From NCBI GenBank assembly GCA_030625885.1, contig DAOUPZ010000013.1, positions 40,006-104,005 on the forward strand: 64,000 nucleotides of DNA. The letters run 5' to 3'. Both the position numbers and the translations under genes were made by a program. The notes beneath the pieces are model-generated. The model was not told where the DNA came from. It searched no databases and saw nothing but the letters and a program-made list of their open reading frames with translations. Source of the DNA: Clostridia bacterium (GTDB taxonomy: Bacteria; Bacillota; DAOUPZ01). How positions within the stretch are numbered: position 1 is the first letter of the stretch; every line of letters begins with the position of its first letter. Shown here piece by piece: positions 1 to 8,212 of the stretch.

Positions 1-282
1 GAACGAAGAATTAACATGATGCGTTTCTTTAACGCCCAAGTTGGATTTAGCAAAAAAGATGACAAGCTGCCGAAGCGAATCTTTGAGCCGATTCCTACCG
101 GTCCTGCTAAGGGGACTCAGTTGGATGAGAAGAAATTCTACGAAGCAATGGATCTATACTATGCCTTTGCCGGCTGGGATGTAGAAACCGGTAACCCAAC
201 GGATATTAACATGCGAAAATTATCGCTGGGTTGGCTGGTAGAAAAGTATAAAAAAACGGCAACAAGAGAAAAAGAGATATAG
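1..282 (+). CDS. Aldehyde:ferredoxin oxidoreductase, C-terminal end (partial)
   Basis: The reading frame is open from base 1, so this is the 3' end of a gene starting upstream of the window. The 93 visible residues end in a segment (AMDLYYAFAGWD, then TGNPT) that matches the extreme C terminus of tungsten-dependent aldehyde:ferredoxin oxidoreductases, where a D-x-YY...GWD...G-x-PT pattern precedes the last helix. The cofactor and Fe-S cysteine regions lie outside the window, so activity cannot be judged. The family oxidises aldehydes to carboxylates with ferredoxin in anaerobes. It stops 11 bases before the next gene, which has its own AGGAGG, so the two are probably cotranscribed. Confidence 0.75.
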   Translation, partial: ERRINMMRFFNAQVGFSKKDDKLPKRIFEPIPTGPAKGTQLDEKKFYEAMDLYYAFAGWDVETGNPTDINMRKLSLGWLVEKYKKTATREKEI

Positions 283-293
283 GAGGGAATACA

Positions 294-1523
294 ATGAAAA
301 TTGAAAAACTAACTGATATTGATGGATTATTGCGAAAACACGAGGATTATCGTTCAAGATGTCTTAACCTGATTGCTTCGGAAAACTATGCGAGTGATAA
401 GGTCAGAAGCTATCTTAGCGGTGACTTTAGCAACCGGTATGGTTGTTATGTTGGAATGGACCTGGATGATAGAGAATATACGGGTAATAAATATATCAAT
501 GAATTTGAAAAAGCAACGCAGGAACTTGTCAAAGAGGTATTTGGCGGCAAGTATGCCGATCTTAGACCCATCGGCGGTCATATGGCAGGGATGTCAGTTG
601 TATTGGCACTGCTAGAACCGGGTGACTTGGTGATTGAAGTGCATCTTAAAGATTGGGGTCATGGCCTGGTCGGTCCCATGTGTGAACTGAGACAATTTGA
701 TGAAACCATCAATGTAGAATACATGAAGTTTGATGAAAACGGGGCTGTTGATACGAAAGCACTGCAAAAAATGGCGGCTGAATTAAAGCCCAAATTAATT
801 GTCTTCGGTGGTTCCGGAACACTTTTCCCTGAACCTATTAAAGAACTGAAGGAAATTGCGGACCGGGAAAATATTTTATTGGCGTATGATGCATCCCATG
901 TAACCGGGTTGATTGCATCCGGTGTATTCCCCAATCCCCTCGAAGAAGGGGTAGATGTGATGTTTGGCAGTACCCATAAATCATTCCCCGGTCCACAAGG
1001 CGGATTTGTGGTATCCGACAACAAGGAATTGATGGAAAAGATCGGGAATGCGCTTTCTCCATCATTGGTTACCAGCCATCATTTGAACCGCCTGCCAGCA
1101 TTTGCTGCATCCCTTTTGGAGATTAAATCGTTTGGTAAAGCATATGGTGAGCAGGTTGTCAGAAACTCAATGGCGCTTGCAAAAGCTATGGCTAAGGAAG
1201 GATTTAAGGTCAAAGGCGCCGCAAGAGGTTATACTGAATCACACTTGATTTTGGTTAATGTCGGCGGGTTTGTTGATGAAGCGCCGGGAAAATTATTGGA
1301 AAAAGCCGGCATTTTATGCTCGGATGATTTCTCCGGTAGTGCACCCGAAGTTAGAATCGGCACGCCTGAATCAACCCGCAGAGGCATGAAGGAAGAAGAT
1401 ATGCAGGCAATCGCTCAATTCTTCAAGCGCGTTCTGATTGATAAGGAAGATCCGGAATCCGTATTAAAAGATGTCGAAACATTTGCTTTAAAATTCCCCG
1501 ATTATGAATACGCATTTAAGTAA
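294..1523 (+). CDS. Serine hydroxymethyltransferase-like PLP enzyme
   Basis: A 409-residue fold-type I PLP enzyme of the SHMT family. An N-terminal LNLIASENY motif, a D-A-S-H segment near residue 200 and STHKSFPGPQGG, with the Schiff-base lysine at residue 229, are all visible. Length is close to GlyA (about 417), but many GlyA positions differ, for instance the region after the N-terminal motif. It may therefore be a paralogue acting on another beta-hydroxy amino acid rather than the housekeeping enzyme. The start has ATAGGAGGG about 8 bases upstream. It lies between an AOR end and a creatinase-like gene, in a block concerned with glycine derivatives, so glycine/serine interconversion is a reasonable inference. 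The exact substrate is not determined. Confidence 0.8.
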   Translation: MKIEKLTDIDGLLRKHEDYRSRCLNLIASENYASDKVRSYLSGDFSNRYGCYVGMDLDDREYTGNKYINEFEKATQELVKEVFGGKYADLRPIGGHMAGMSVVLALLEPGDLVIEVHLKDWGHGLVGPMCELRQFDETINVEYMKFDENGAVDTKALQKMAAELKPKLIVFGGSGTLFPEPIKELKEIADRENILLAYDASHVTGLIASGVFPNPLEEGVDVMFGSTHKSFPGPQGGFVVSDNKELMEKIGNALSPSLVTSHHLNRLPAFAASLLEIKSFGKAYGEQVVRNSMALAKAMAKEGFKVKGAARGYTESHLILVNVGGFVDEAPGKLLEKAGILCSDDFSGSAPEVRIGTPESTRRGMKEEDMQAIAQFFKRVLIDKEDPESVLKDVETFALKFPDYEYAFK

Positions 1524-1729
1524 AAATTAAAAGGAATTGAAATAAGTTTTGCTTATATGAAAGCATATATGTTTTCTATATAATAACTAGACAATATTTA
1601 TGTTATCAATTTTTGCAATACTACTTTTGTTGCACAAGTGGGGGGTGATTTCAAAAGTATCAGCCATAATAAATTAGCTTATTGAGGTCATTGCAGCATA
1701 AAAACCAAAAGAGAAAGTGAGGAGTTAAA

Positions 1730-2899
1730 ATGTTAGCATTTGAAAAATCCGAGTATCTGGAAAGAGTTAAAAAAGTGAAGGAAAGAATGGTAGAACAAGG
1801 GATAGATGTTATATTGGCTTCTGATCCCGCGAATATTTGTTATTTAACTGGGTTTGAGGGATGGTCATTTTATGTTCATCAGACAGTAATCGTCGCATTA
1901 GATGAAGAACAGCCGACGATTATCATTAGAGGACAAGATTCTTTTGGCGCTGAACTCACAACCTGGTTAGATAAAGAAAATATCATTCCTTATCCTGACT
2001 TCTATGTAAATAATTCAGTTCAACATACCATGGATTTTGTGTCTGATATTTTAATCAAGAAAGGCCTTGGCAACAAGACAATCGGTGTAGAAAAGGAAGG
2101 GTTCTATTTCTCAATGCTTTGCGGTGAAAGAATAGAAAAAGGACTTCCCGATGCTAAGATTGTCGACTCAGATTATCTTGTGAACTGGGTTAAATTGATA
2201 AAATCTGATAACGAGATAGCATGTATCAGAAAAGCAGCAACAATATCTGAAAAAGTTATGCGAACGGTTATTGATAAAATCGCAGTAGGGGTAAGACAGT
2301 GTGATGTTGCAGCGGCTGCTTATCAAGCTCAGGTCAGTGGTACAGACGAGTATGGCGGAGAATTTTCTGCAATGTTCCCATTTATGTCTGCTGGGCAGCG
2401 GTCAAGTGCCTGCCACCTTCCCTGGACGGATCAACCGTATAAAAAAGGAGAATCACTCATATTTGAATTCTCCGGTGTGCATAAGCGATACCACTCTCCT
2501 TTAGCGAGAACCATTTCCCTTGGCGAACCTTCTCAAAAGCTTAATGACTCTGCAAATGTCGTTATCGAAGGCTTGGAAGCCGCTCTAGCTGCTGTAAAAC
2601 CGGGTGCAGCTTGTGAGGATGTAGAAAAAGCATGGAATCAAGTCATTACCAAATATGGTATTATCAAAGATTCGCGAATTGGTTATTCCATTGGTTTGAA
2701 TTTCCCACCAAACTGGGGTGAAAATTCCTGTAATCTTAGACCTGGGGACAAGACAGTTCTTCAGCCTAATATGACATTTCATATGATACCGGGTGTCTGG
2801 ATGGACGACTTTGGCATTCACTTTAGTGAAACTTTCAGAGTCACTGAAAATGGCTGTGAAACAATGGCTAATTTCCCACGTGAGTTGTTTATCAAATAA
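1730..2899 (+). CDS. Creatinase / ectoine-hydrolase-type enzyme (M24 fold, metal ligands lost)
   Basis: A 389-residue pita-bread-fold (peptidase M24) protein: creatinase N domain to about residue 140, catalytic domain after it. In metallopeptidases of this fold two Asp ligands sit in the DFG...SDITRT region. Here the region reads IFEFSGVHKRYHSPLART, so both are absent, as in creatinase and ectoine hydrolase, which hydrolyse C-N bonds without metal. His229 (ACHLPWTD) lies where creatinase has its catalytic histidine (His232 in the Pseudomonas enzyme). The C-terminal GYSIGLNFPPNWGE resembles ectoine hydrolases (DoeA) more than aminopeptidases. It precedes an SSS carrier and the reductase genes. 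Cleavage of creatine to sarcosine plus urea would feed those genes, but an ectoine-like or other amide substrate is equally possible. It should not be annotated as Xaa-Pro peptidase. Confidence 0.72.
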   Translation: MLAFEKSEYLERVKKVKERMVEQGIDVILASDPANICYLTGFEGWSFYVHQTVIVALDEEQPTIIIRGQDSFGAELTTWLDKENIIPYPDFYVNNSVQHTMDFVSDILIKKGLGNKTIGVEKEGFYFSMLCGERIEKGLPDAKIVDSDYLVNWVKLIKSDNEIACIRKAATISEKVMRTVIDKIAVGVRQCDVAAAAYQAQVSGTDEYGGEFSAMFPFMSAGQRSSACHLPWTDQPYKKGESLIFEFSGVHKRYHSPLARTISLGEPSQKLNDSANVVIEGLEAALAAVKPGAACEDVEKAWNQVITKYGIIKDSRIGYSIGLNFPPNWGENSCNLRPGDKTVLQPNMTFHMIPGVWMDDFGIHFSETFRVTENGCETMANFPRELFIK

Positions 2900-2998
2900 C
2901 TGATACGAAAAGTTAAATAGGGCAATAACTGATGTTGTTATTGCTTTCCTGTGAAACAAGCCATAATAAAAAAATAATACATTATAGGAGGCGTATCT

Positions 2999-4462
2999 AT
3001 GAATACAACTATTTTAGCAATTTTAATTGTTTATTGTGTTGGAATGATGGCGGTTGGTATATATTTTAGTAAAAAAGATTTAGAACAATCTGATTTCCTG
3101 CTTGGTGGGAAAAAGATTCCAGGATGGGCTTTAGCGTTTTCTGAAAGATCGACCTGTGAGTCTGTATGGCTTTTGATGGGCGCTACCGGCTTTGTATATT
3201 CAACAGGTCTTTCTAGTATTTGGATATTTGTTGGTTCTTTCTTAGGGGTTGGCGGTGCATGGGTGTTCTTCTCCAAGCGGTTTATGCAGGAAACAAATAA
3301 ATATAACGTTTTGACCCTTTCTGACTATCTTGCTGTAAGGTTTGGGGATAATGGTAAGGCGATAAGATGGCTTGCCAGTATTACAATCGTATGTTTCTTT
3401 ATGTTCTATCTAGCCGCTCAATTTGCTGGCGCGGGCAAAACATTATTAACAACATTTGGGTTGAACCAATATACGGGTATGGTTTTGTCTGCAGTAATTG
3501 TTATTATATATGCTACTATGGGTGGATTCTTATCTGTTGTGTGGACGGATGTTATTCAAAGTTTGTTAATGGTTTTAACATTGATAGGACTACCAATCGT
3601 TGCATTTTTCAAAATTAATGCGCAAGGTTTATCGGTAACTCATGCGCTTGCTACTGCCGGTGCAGGTATGAATTCTTGGACAGGCGGGTTATCTGGTTTT
3701 GCCGTGGTTACCTTGCTGGTGGCGAACTTCTCCTGGTTCTTTAGCTTTTTAGGCGGCCAGCCTCAATTAAGTGCTCGGTTTATGGCAATGAAGGATGAAA
3801 AAGAAGTAACGCAAGGAAGAAATATTGGGTTAATATGGACAGTATTTGCTTATTCAGGTGTATTCCTAATTGGTCTTACGGCGATTGCATTATACGGCCC
3901 GAATGCTTTTGCAGATGCGGAAACACTGTTACCATTTATGATCCAGGATTTATTACCACCATGGCTTGCGGGACTTTTGCTTTCCGGTATTTTGGCAGCA
4001 ATGATGTCAACTTCCGATTCAGTATTGCTAGTTATTACAGGTTCTATTAGTGAAGATATTATTAATAAAGCGATGGGAGTTAAATTAAATGCAAAACAGC
4101 TGATGAAGGTATCTCGATTAACAGTAGTAGGGGCAGGTCTATTGGGGTTAATTATTGGTATGACATCAAAATCACTGATTTATTATGTTATTAACTGGTT
4201 TTCAGCTGGAATTGGCTGTACATTCTCGGTTGCTGTTTGTCTCGCATTCTTCTGGAAGAAAACTTCTGGGAAAGGGATCGTGGCCACTTTAGCTTCAGGA
4301 TTTATCATTACTGTTATTTGGATGAGTTCACCATTGGAGGCTGTATTAACTTCCCGTGTTGTTACGTTCTTCCTGGCTGGAATCATTGGAATGGTCGTTA
4401 GTGTGTTATTCCCCGATAAAGAACAAGAATTAAGTGTTAAAGAAACAGAGCCTGCTATTTAA
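2999..4462 (+). CDS. Sodium:solute symporter (SSS family, PutP-like)
   Basis: A 487-residue polytopic membrane protein with about 13 hydrophobic segments. It has the SSS layout: an N-terminal DFLLGGKKIPGWALAFSE segment (the first Na+-site helix region), then a GGFLSVVWTDVIQ motif near residue 180 typical of the PutP/PanF signature, and a LAAMMSTSDS motif near residue 335 that contributes Na+ ligands. Family members import proline, pantothenate, choline or betaine-like solutes with Na+. AGGAGG lies a few bases before the ATG. It sits 99 bases after the creatinase-type gene and before the reductase genes, so it probably imports the substrate they process. The solute itself cannot be read from the sequence. 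Confidence 0.88.
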   Translation: MNTTILAILIVYCVGMMAVGIYFSKKDLEQSDFLLGGKKIPGWALAFSERSTCESVWLLMGATGFVYSTGLSSIWIFVGSFLGVGGAWVFFSKRFMQETNKYNVLTLSDYLAVRFGDNGKAIRWLASITIVCFFMFYLAAQFAGAGKTLLTTFGLNQYTGMVLSAVIVIIYATMGGFLSVVWTDVIQSLLMVLTLIGLPIVAFFKINAQGLSVTHALATAGAGMNSWTGGLSGFAVVTLLVANFSWFFSFLGGQPQLSARFMAMKDEKEVTQGRNIGLIWTVFAYSGVFLIGLTAIALYGPNAFADAETLLPFMIQDLLPPWLAGLLLSGILAAMMSTSDSVLLVITGSISEDIINKAMGVKLNAKQLMKVSRLTVVGAGLLGLIIGMTSKSLIYYVINWFSAGIGCTFSVAVCLAFFWKKTSGKGIVATLASGFIITVIWMSSPLEAVLTSRVVTFFLAGIIGMVVSVLFPDKEQELSVKETEPAI

Positions 4463-4503
4463 TTGATGATGTTCTATTAAATTTAAAATTAATGGTTGGT
4501 CAA

Positions 4504-4550
4504 TGATACATGGGGACATTCCTGGGAATGAGGAATGTCCCCATGTATCA
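4504..4550. repeat. REP-like perfect palindrome (GGGGACA family), copy 1
   Basis: Two perfect 20-base arms (4504-4523 and 4531-4550) enclose a 7-base loop. The core GGGGACATTCC / GGAATGTCCCC is shared with the palindromes at 17724-17778 and 36184-36238. It lies 40 bases after the symporter stop. As RNA it would be a very stable hairpin, but no T-run follows, so it is a repeat that might protect the 3' end rather than a classical terminator. Confidence 0.8.
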
Positions 4551-4688
4551 AACCTAAACAATTGTTAGTTAATATTTTGAAGAGCAAAAATTAACAGGTT
4601 GTTAATTATCAATAATAGAAAATGCCATTAAAAGTATTAATAGTTAATAACAGCATTCAAGCTGTTTAAATATAAGGAGGTGGAGCTT

Positions 4689-5978
4689 GTGCGTTTAGAA
4701 CTTGGAAAAATTAAAATTACCGATGTTCAATTTGGTGAATCAACCAAGGTAGAAAACGGCACTCTGTTTGTTAACAAACAAGAATTAATTGACATGGCTC
4801 TGCAAGACGAACGCCTGAAAAGTGTGGCTATCGAACTTGCACGGCCTGGGGAATCCATTAGAATTACCCCTGTTAAGGATGTGATTGAACCTCGAGTTAA
4901 AGTAGAAGGCTCTGGTGTGATGTTCCCCGGTATGATTGGGAATAAGGTTAAAACAGTGGGTTCAGGGCGTACGCATGCATTGGTTGGGGCTACAGTAATT
5001 ACCTGTGGTAAAATCGTCGGTTTCCAGGAAGGTGTTATTGACATGTCTGGTCCGATAGCCAAGTATTGTCCGTTCTCTGAAACCTATAACGTTTGTGTGG
5101 TCGTTACCCCTCAAGAAGGTCTGGGAACACATGCTTATGAAGCAGCTGCGAGAGAAGCAGGTTTAAAAATTGCGACAGCTGTTGGGGAAGCAGGGAGAAA
5201 TGTTGAGCCTGATGAAGTGGTTGTTTATGATACCAAACCGCTTTTAGAACAGGTTAACGAATATCCCGGTTTACCGAAGATTGGCTACATTCATATGCTT
5301 CAATCCCAAGGTTTACTTCATGACACGTATTACTATGGTGTAGATGCCAAGCAAATTGTACCAACTTTCATGTATCCAACCGAGATTATGGATGGCGCGA
5401 TTACAAGTGGTAACTGTGTGGCACCTTGTGATAAAGTAACCACATTCCATCATTTAAACAATCCGGTTATTGAAGACCTTTATAAGAGACATGGTAAGGA
5501 TCTTAACTTTATTGGTGTTATTCTAACCAACGAAAATGTATTCCTGGCAGACAAAGAAAGATCTTCCGATATGGTCGGAAAATTTGTGGAATACCTCGGT
5601 TTAGATGGTGTCCTTATCACGGAAGAGGGATATGGTAATCCGGATACCGATTTAATGATGAACTGTAAAAAAGCGACGGATGCAGGGGCTAACGTTGTCC
5701 TGATTACGGACGAGTTTCCGGGCAGAGATGGCAAATCCCAATCCTTAGCTGATGCTAAAACAGAAGCAGATGCACTTGTATCATGTGGAAATGGTAATAT
5801 CATTCTGAATTTCCCACCCATGGATAAAGTAATCGGGATGCTTGACTATATTGAAAGCCAAATTGGCGGATACGAAGGCAGTTTAAAACCGGATGGCAGC
5901 ATCGAAGGGGAACTTCAACTTGTTATCGCAAGTACGATCGCCAACGGTTATAACAAGCTAACTGCCAGAACTTACTAG
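4689..5978 (+). CDS. Glycine/sarcosine/betaine reductase component B, GrdE-type subunit (GrdE/GrdG/GrdI family)
   Basis: A 429-residue proprotein of the substrate-binding component of glycine-, sarcosine- or betaine-type reductases. The start is GTG at 4689, 8 bases after AAGGAGG; an in-frame GTG at 4680 lies inside that ribosome binding site and is rejected. The N terminus MRLELGKIKITDVQFG is typical of the family. Family members are cleaved at an internal cysteine to give two subunits, the new N terminus carrying the carbonyl group that binds the substrate amine; Cys243 in SGNCVAPCDK is the obvious candidate. It is followed 16 bases later by the selenoprotein partner. No grdA, grdC or grdD is nearby, so this is a stand-alone substrate-specific component, best guess sarcosine or betaine. 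Confidence 0.88.
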   Translation: MRLELGKIKITDVQFGESTKVENGTLFVNKQELIDMALQDERLKSVAIELARPGESIRITPVKDVIEPRVKVEGSGVMFPGMIGNKVKTVGSGRTHALVGATVITCGKIVGFQEGVIDMSGPIAKYCPFSETYNVCVVVTPQEGLGTHAYEAAAREAGLKIATAVGEAGRNVEPDEVVVYDTKPLLEQVNEYPGLPKIGYIHMLQSQGLLHDTYYYGVDAKQIVPTFMYPTEIMDGAITSGNCVAPCDKVTTFHHLNNPVIEDLYKRHGKDLNFIGVILTNENVFLADKERSSDMVGKFVEYLGLDGVLITEEGYGNPDTDLMMNCKKATDAGANVVLITDEFPGRDGKSQSLADAKTEADALVSCGNGNIILNFPPMDKVIGMLDYIESQIGGYEGSLKPDGSIEGELQLVIASTIANGYNKLTARTY

Positions 5979-5994
5979 GAAAGGGGGAGAGAAG

Positions 5995-7305
5995 ATGAGT
6001 AAATTAAAAGTTGTCCATTATATCAATAACTTTTTCGCCGGAATCGGTGGAGAAGAAAAAGCAGATATTGTTCCAGAAATCAGAGAAGGTGTTGTGGGTC
6101 CCGGTATGGCCTTAAATAAGGCTTTGGGAGATGAAGCCGAAGTGGTAGCGACTGCCATTTGTGGTGATTCCTATTTTGGGGAAAACCTGGAAGAAGCGCA
6201 AGCAACCCTTATTGAAATGATCAAACAATATGAACCGGATTTATTTGTAGCAGGACCTGCATTTAATGCCGGAAGATACGGTGTGGCTTGTGGAATCATA
6301 GCTAAAGCGGTAGAGGCTGAATTAAACATCCCTGTTATTACAGGCATGTATATTGAAAATCCAGGGGCAGACATGTTTAAAAAAGACCTACATATTATTG
6401 CAACAAATAACTCTGCTGCAGATATGAGAAATGCAATACCAAAGGTGGCAAAACTGGGTTTGAAATTAGCTAAAGGTGAAGAAGTAGGGCCGCCGGAAGA
6501 AGAAGGCTATCACGTCAGAGGCATCAGAGTCAATTACTTTCATGAACGAAGAGGGACAGAACGGGCGATTGATATGCTGCTGAAAAAGATCAATGGCGAA
6601 GAATTTGTGACTGAATATCCTATGCCTGTTTTTGATCGGGTAGAACCACAACCGGCAATTAAAGATATGTCCAAGGTGAAAGTTGCCATTGTGACATCAG
6701 GTGGGATTGTACCGCAAGGTAACCCGGATCGCATCGAGTCATCCAGTGCCACAAAATATGGGATCTATGATATTAGCGGAATGGATTCCTTAACGTCTGA
6801 TAAGTTTATGACCATTCATGGTGGTTATGACCGTGCATTTGTTACGGAAAACCCTAACCTCGTCGTACCTTTAGATGTCATGCGTGAAATGGAAAAAGAA
6901 GGCGTTATCGGTGAATTATGTAACTACTTTGTGACAACCACAGGGACGGGTACGGCAGTAGGTAACGCTAAAGCATTTGGGGAAGCATTTTCGAAAAAAT
7001 TAGTAGCTGACGGCGTAGAGGCTGTTATTTTAACATCTACCTGAGGTACCTGTACACGTTGCGGTGCAACGATGGTCAAAGAAGTTGAAAGAGCGGGTAT
7101 TCCAGTTGTTCACGTATGTACAGTTACTCCCATTTCCCTGACGGTAGGTGCAAACCGAATCGTACCGGCAGTTGGTATTCCCTATCCATTAGGTGATCCT
7201 AATTTAGACGTAGAAGGCGACAAGAAATTAAGAAGACAGTTAGTTGAAAAAGCGCTGAAAGCTTTGCAAACAGAAGTTGAAGAGCAGACGGTATTTGAAG
7301 ATTAG
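5995..7305 (+). CDS. Selenoprotein component B of glycine/sarcosine/betaine reductase (GrdB/GrdF/GrdH family), Sec350
   Basis: Read through the in-frame TGA at 7042-7044, the gene gives 436 residues, the normal family length. The sequence before the TGA (EAVILTST) and after it (GTCTRCGATM) is the conserved active site U-x-x-C-x-x-C, so the TGA encodes selenocysteine 350. The downstream 86 residues (TPISLTVGANRIVPAVGIP) are well conserved and cannot be translated otherwise. The subunit forms a Schiff-base-linked complex with the GrdE-type subunit and transfers the carboxymethyl group to the GrdA selenoprotein. SD GGGGGAGA precedes the ATG. A hairpin begins 13 bases after the TGA. Conventional annotation would split this gene in two. 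Substrate (glycine, sarcosine or betaine) is inferred from context only. Confidence 0.93.
7042..7071 (+). promoter_or_regulatory. Sec UGA codon and bacterial SECIS-type hairpin
   Basis: TGA at 7042-7044 is followed at 7057-7062 and 7066-7071 by perfect 6-base arms CGTTGC/GCAACG closing a GGT loop (7063-7065). A short stem with G residues in the apical loop at this distance after UGA is what bacterial SelB recognises (the E. coli fdhF loop also has GGU). The match to a SelB consensus is by eye. Confidence 0.7.
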
Positions 7306-7326
7306 AGATTATTTTAAAGTGGGAAA

Positions 7327-7360
7327 GTAAGGAAAGGTAATATGTATTACTTTTCCTTAC
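7327..7360 (+). terminator. Hairpin after the grd genes (no T-run)
   Basis: Sixteen-base arms (7327-7342, 7345-7360) pair with one G-T and a 2-base loop, 22 bases after the selenoprotein gene. No T-run follows, so it may be a 3'-end stabiliser or a Rho-independent terminator of non-standard form. Confidence 0.5.
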
Positions 7361-7455
7361 GCAGATATAACAGGAATTGGACAATACATTAGTATTTATT
7401 AATGAGCTAGAAAGCACAAATTTTAGCAAGAAATAAAAGTAAAAAAGCGAACATT

Positions 7456-7568
7456 CAAAGTTTTTTGTATGTGGTTCTCAGTGAAGGCAGAAAAAAACCG
7501 TTAAAAATTTTGAGTCAAAATTTAGGTTTTTTTTCTGACAAGCTGTTAGAACCACTCAAAAAACTTTG
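7456..7568. repeat. Long nested inverted repeat, about 110 bases
   Basis: Outer arms 7456-7478 and 7548-7568 (CAAAGTTTTTTG...TGGTTCT against AGAACCA...CAAAAAACTTTG), middle arms 7488-7499 and 7525-7537 (CAGAAAAAAACC / GGTTTTTTTTCTG) and an inner TAAAATTTTGA-like pair fold the whole segment into one long interrupted stem. No coding potential. It could be a miniature inverted-repeat element or a structured RNA; I see no target-site duplication that would decide. Confidence 0.55.
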
Positions 7569-7719
7569 TCAGAGAGCGTTTTATTTTTATTTCTTTAGCA
7601 TTTAGCCGTTAGGCGTTTTTCTCAGTATAGCTTGAGATTTAAAATGGAATGGTGCTTGGTACCATAGGTGGAGGTTAAAATAACCGTATCAATAGCGTAG
7701 GTAAATAATTCTTTCGTTT

Positions 7720-7845
7720 ACTAACAGTGGTATAGAAATGATCATGAAGCTCGCCAATGCTTCCTTCTTTTTCTACATCTCTTAATACATCTACTGGTAA
7801 TATACGATGAGAACCTTCATTATAATACACCAGGTCATAAGCACC
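7720..7845 (-). pseudogene. Fragment of a GrdB-family selenoprotein gene, inverted
   Basis: On the minus strand this stretch reads GAYDLVYYNEGSHRILPVDV, followed by LRDVEKEGSIGELHDHFYTT. It aligns with GGYDRAFVTENPNLVVPLDV and then MREMEKEGVIGELCNYFVTT of the intact selenoprotein upstream. Identity is only about half, so it comes from a different paralogue (glycine, sarcosine or betaine type). A TAA two codons upstream of GAYD and unrelated sequence on both sides show that it is a non-coding relic. Its orientation is opposite to the intact gene, so a rearrangement took place here. Confidence 0.7.
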
Positions 7846-7876
7846 CTTTTATCCAATAGAGTTTATCCCGAACTAC

Positions 7877-8024
7877 CGTTTCTAAGACTCCCTCTTCTGC
7901 AAGAGGGAGCCTAAGAAACGCTACGTTCCCGATTCGGTTTTCTAAACGCTTACGTGGGAGAGAAAGAAACTCCCACGTAAGCGTTAGAAAACTATTTATG
8001 GGATGGTATATACCATCCCATAAA
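7877..8024. repeat. Array of three strong hairpins
   Basis: Three adjacent inverted repeats. The first is 7877-7896/7901-7920 (20-base arms, two mismatches, CTGC loop). The second is 7937-7960/7970-7992 (23-24-base arms, 9-base loop). The third is 7995-8024, a perfect 30-base palindrome with no loop. The first two each start with a TCCCGA...GTTTCTAA-like lead, suggesting copies of one element. No T-runs, no ORF. They fill the gap between two grd gene relics. Identity unknown. Confidence 0.6.
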
Positions 8025-8060
8025 AATAATTTCGTTCCTCTTTCTCATGGGTGAGGAAGC

Positions 8061-8144
8061 AAGAAATTAAGAAGACAATTGGTTGAAAAAGCGCTGAAAG
8101 CTTTGCAAACCGAAGTTGATGAACAAACGGTATTTGAAGACTAG
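8061..8144 (+). pseudogene. 3' end of a second grdB-type gene (84-base direct repeat)
   Basis: These 84 bases repeat 7222-7305, the last 27 codons and stop of the intact selenoprotein gene. They differ at seven positions, six of them synonymous and one Glu-to-Asp. That pattern means the copy diverged while still coding for a functional protein, so it is the tail of another grd gene rather than a fresh duplication. Nothing upstream of 8061 continues the homology. The block 7306-8060 is thus flanked by direct repeats, as left by an insertion, duplication or recombination between two grd loci. Confidence 0.75.
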
Positions 8145-8212
8145 ATGAAAATTATAAAAAGTCGAAATTATTATATTATATTATAAAAATATAAAGAAAG
8201 AGGTGTCTCTTG

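Noticed and set aside
1730..2899. Annotation as Xaa-Pro aminopeptidase
   Set aside because: Both Asp metal ligands of the M24 fold are missing and the C-terminal motif fits creatinase/ectoine hydrolase.
4680..4682. GTG as start of the GrdE-type subunit
   Set aside because: It is the last G of AAGGAGG plus the following TG; GTG 4689 has correct spacing and the family N terminus.
7042..7044. TGA as a nonsense mutation splitting the Grd selenoprotein gene
   Set aside because: Conserved sequence continues in frame through the U-x-x-C-x-x-C site and a hairpin follows, so it is a selenocysteine codon.
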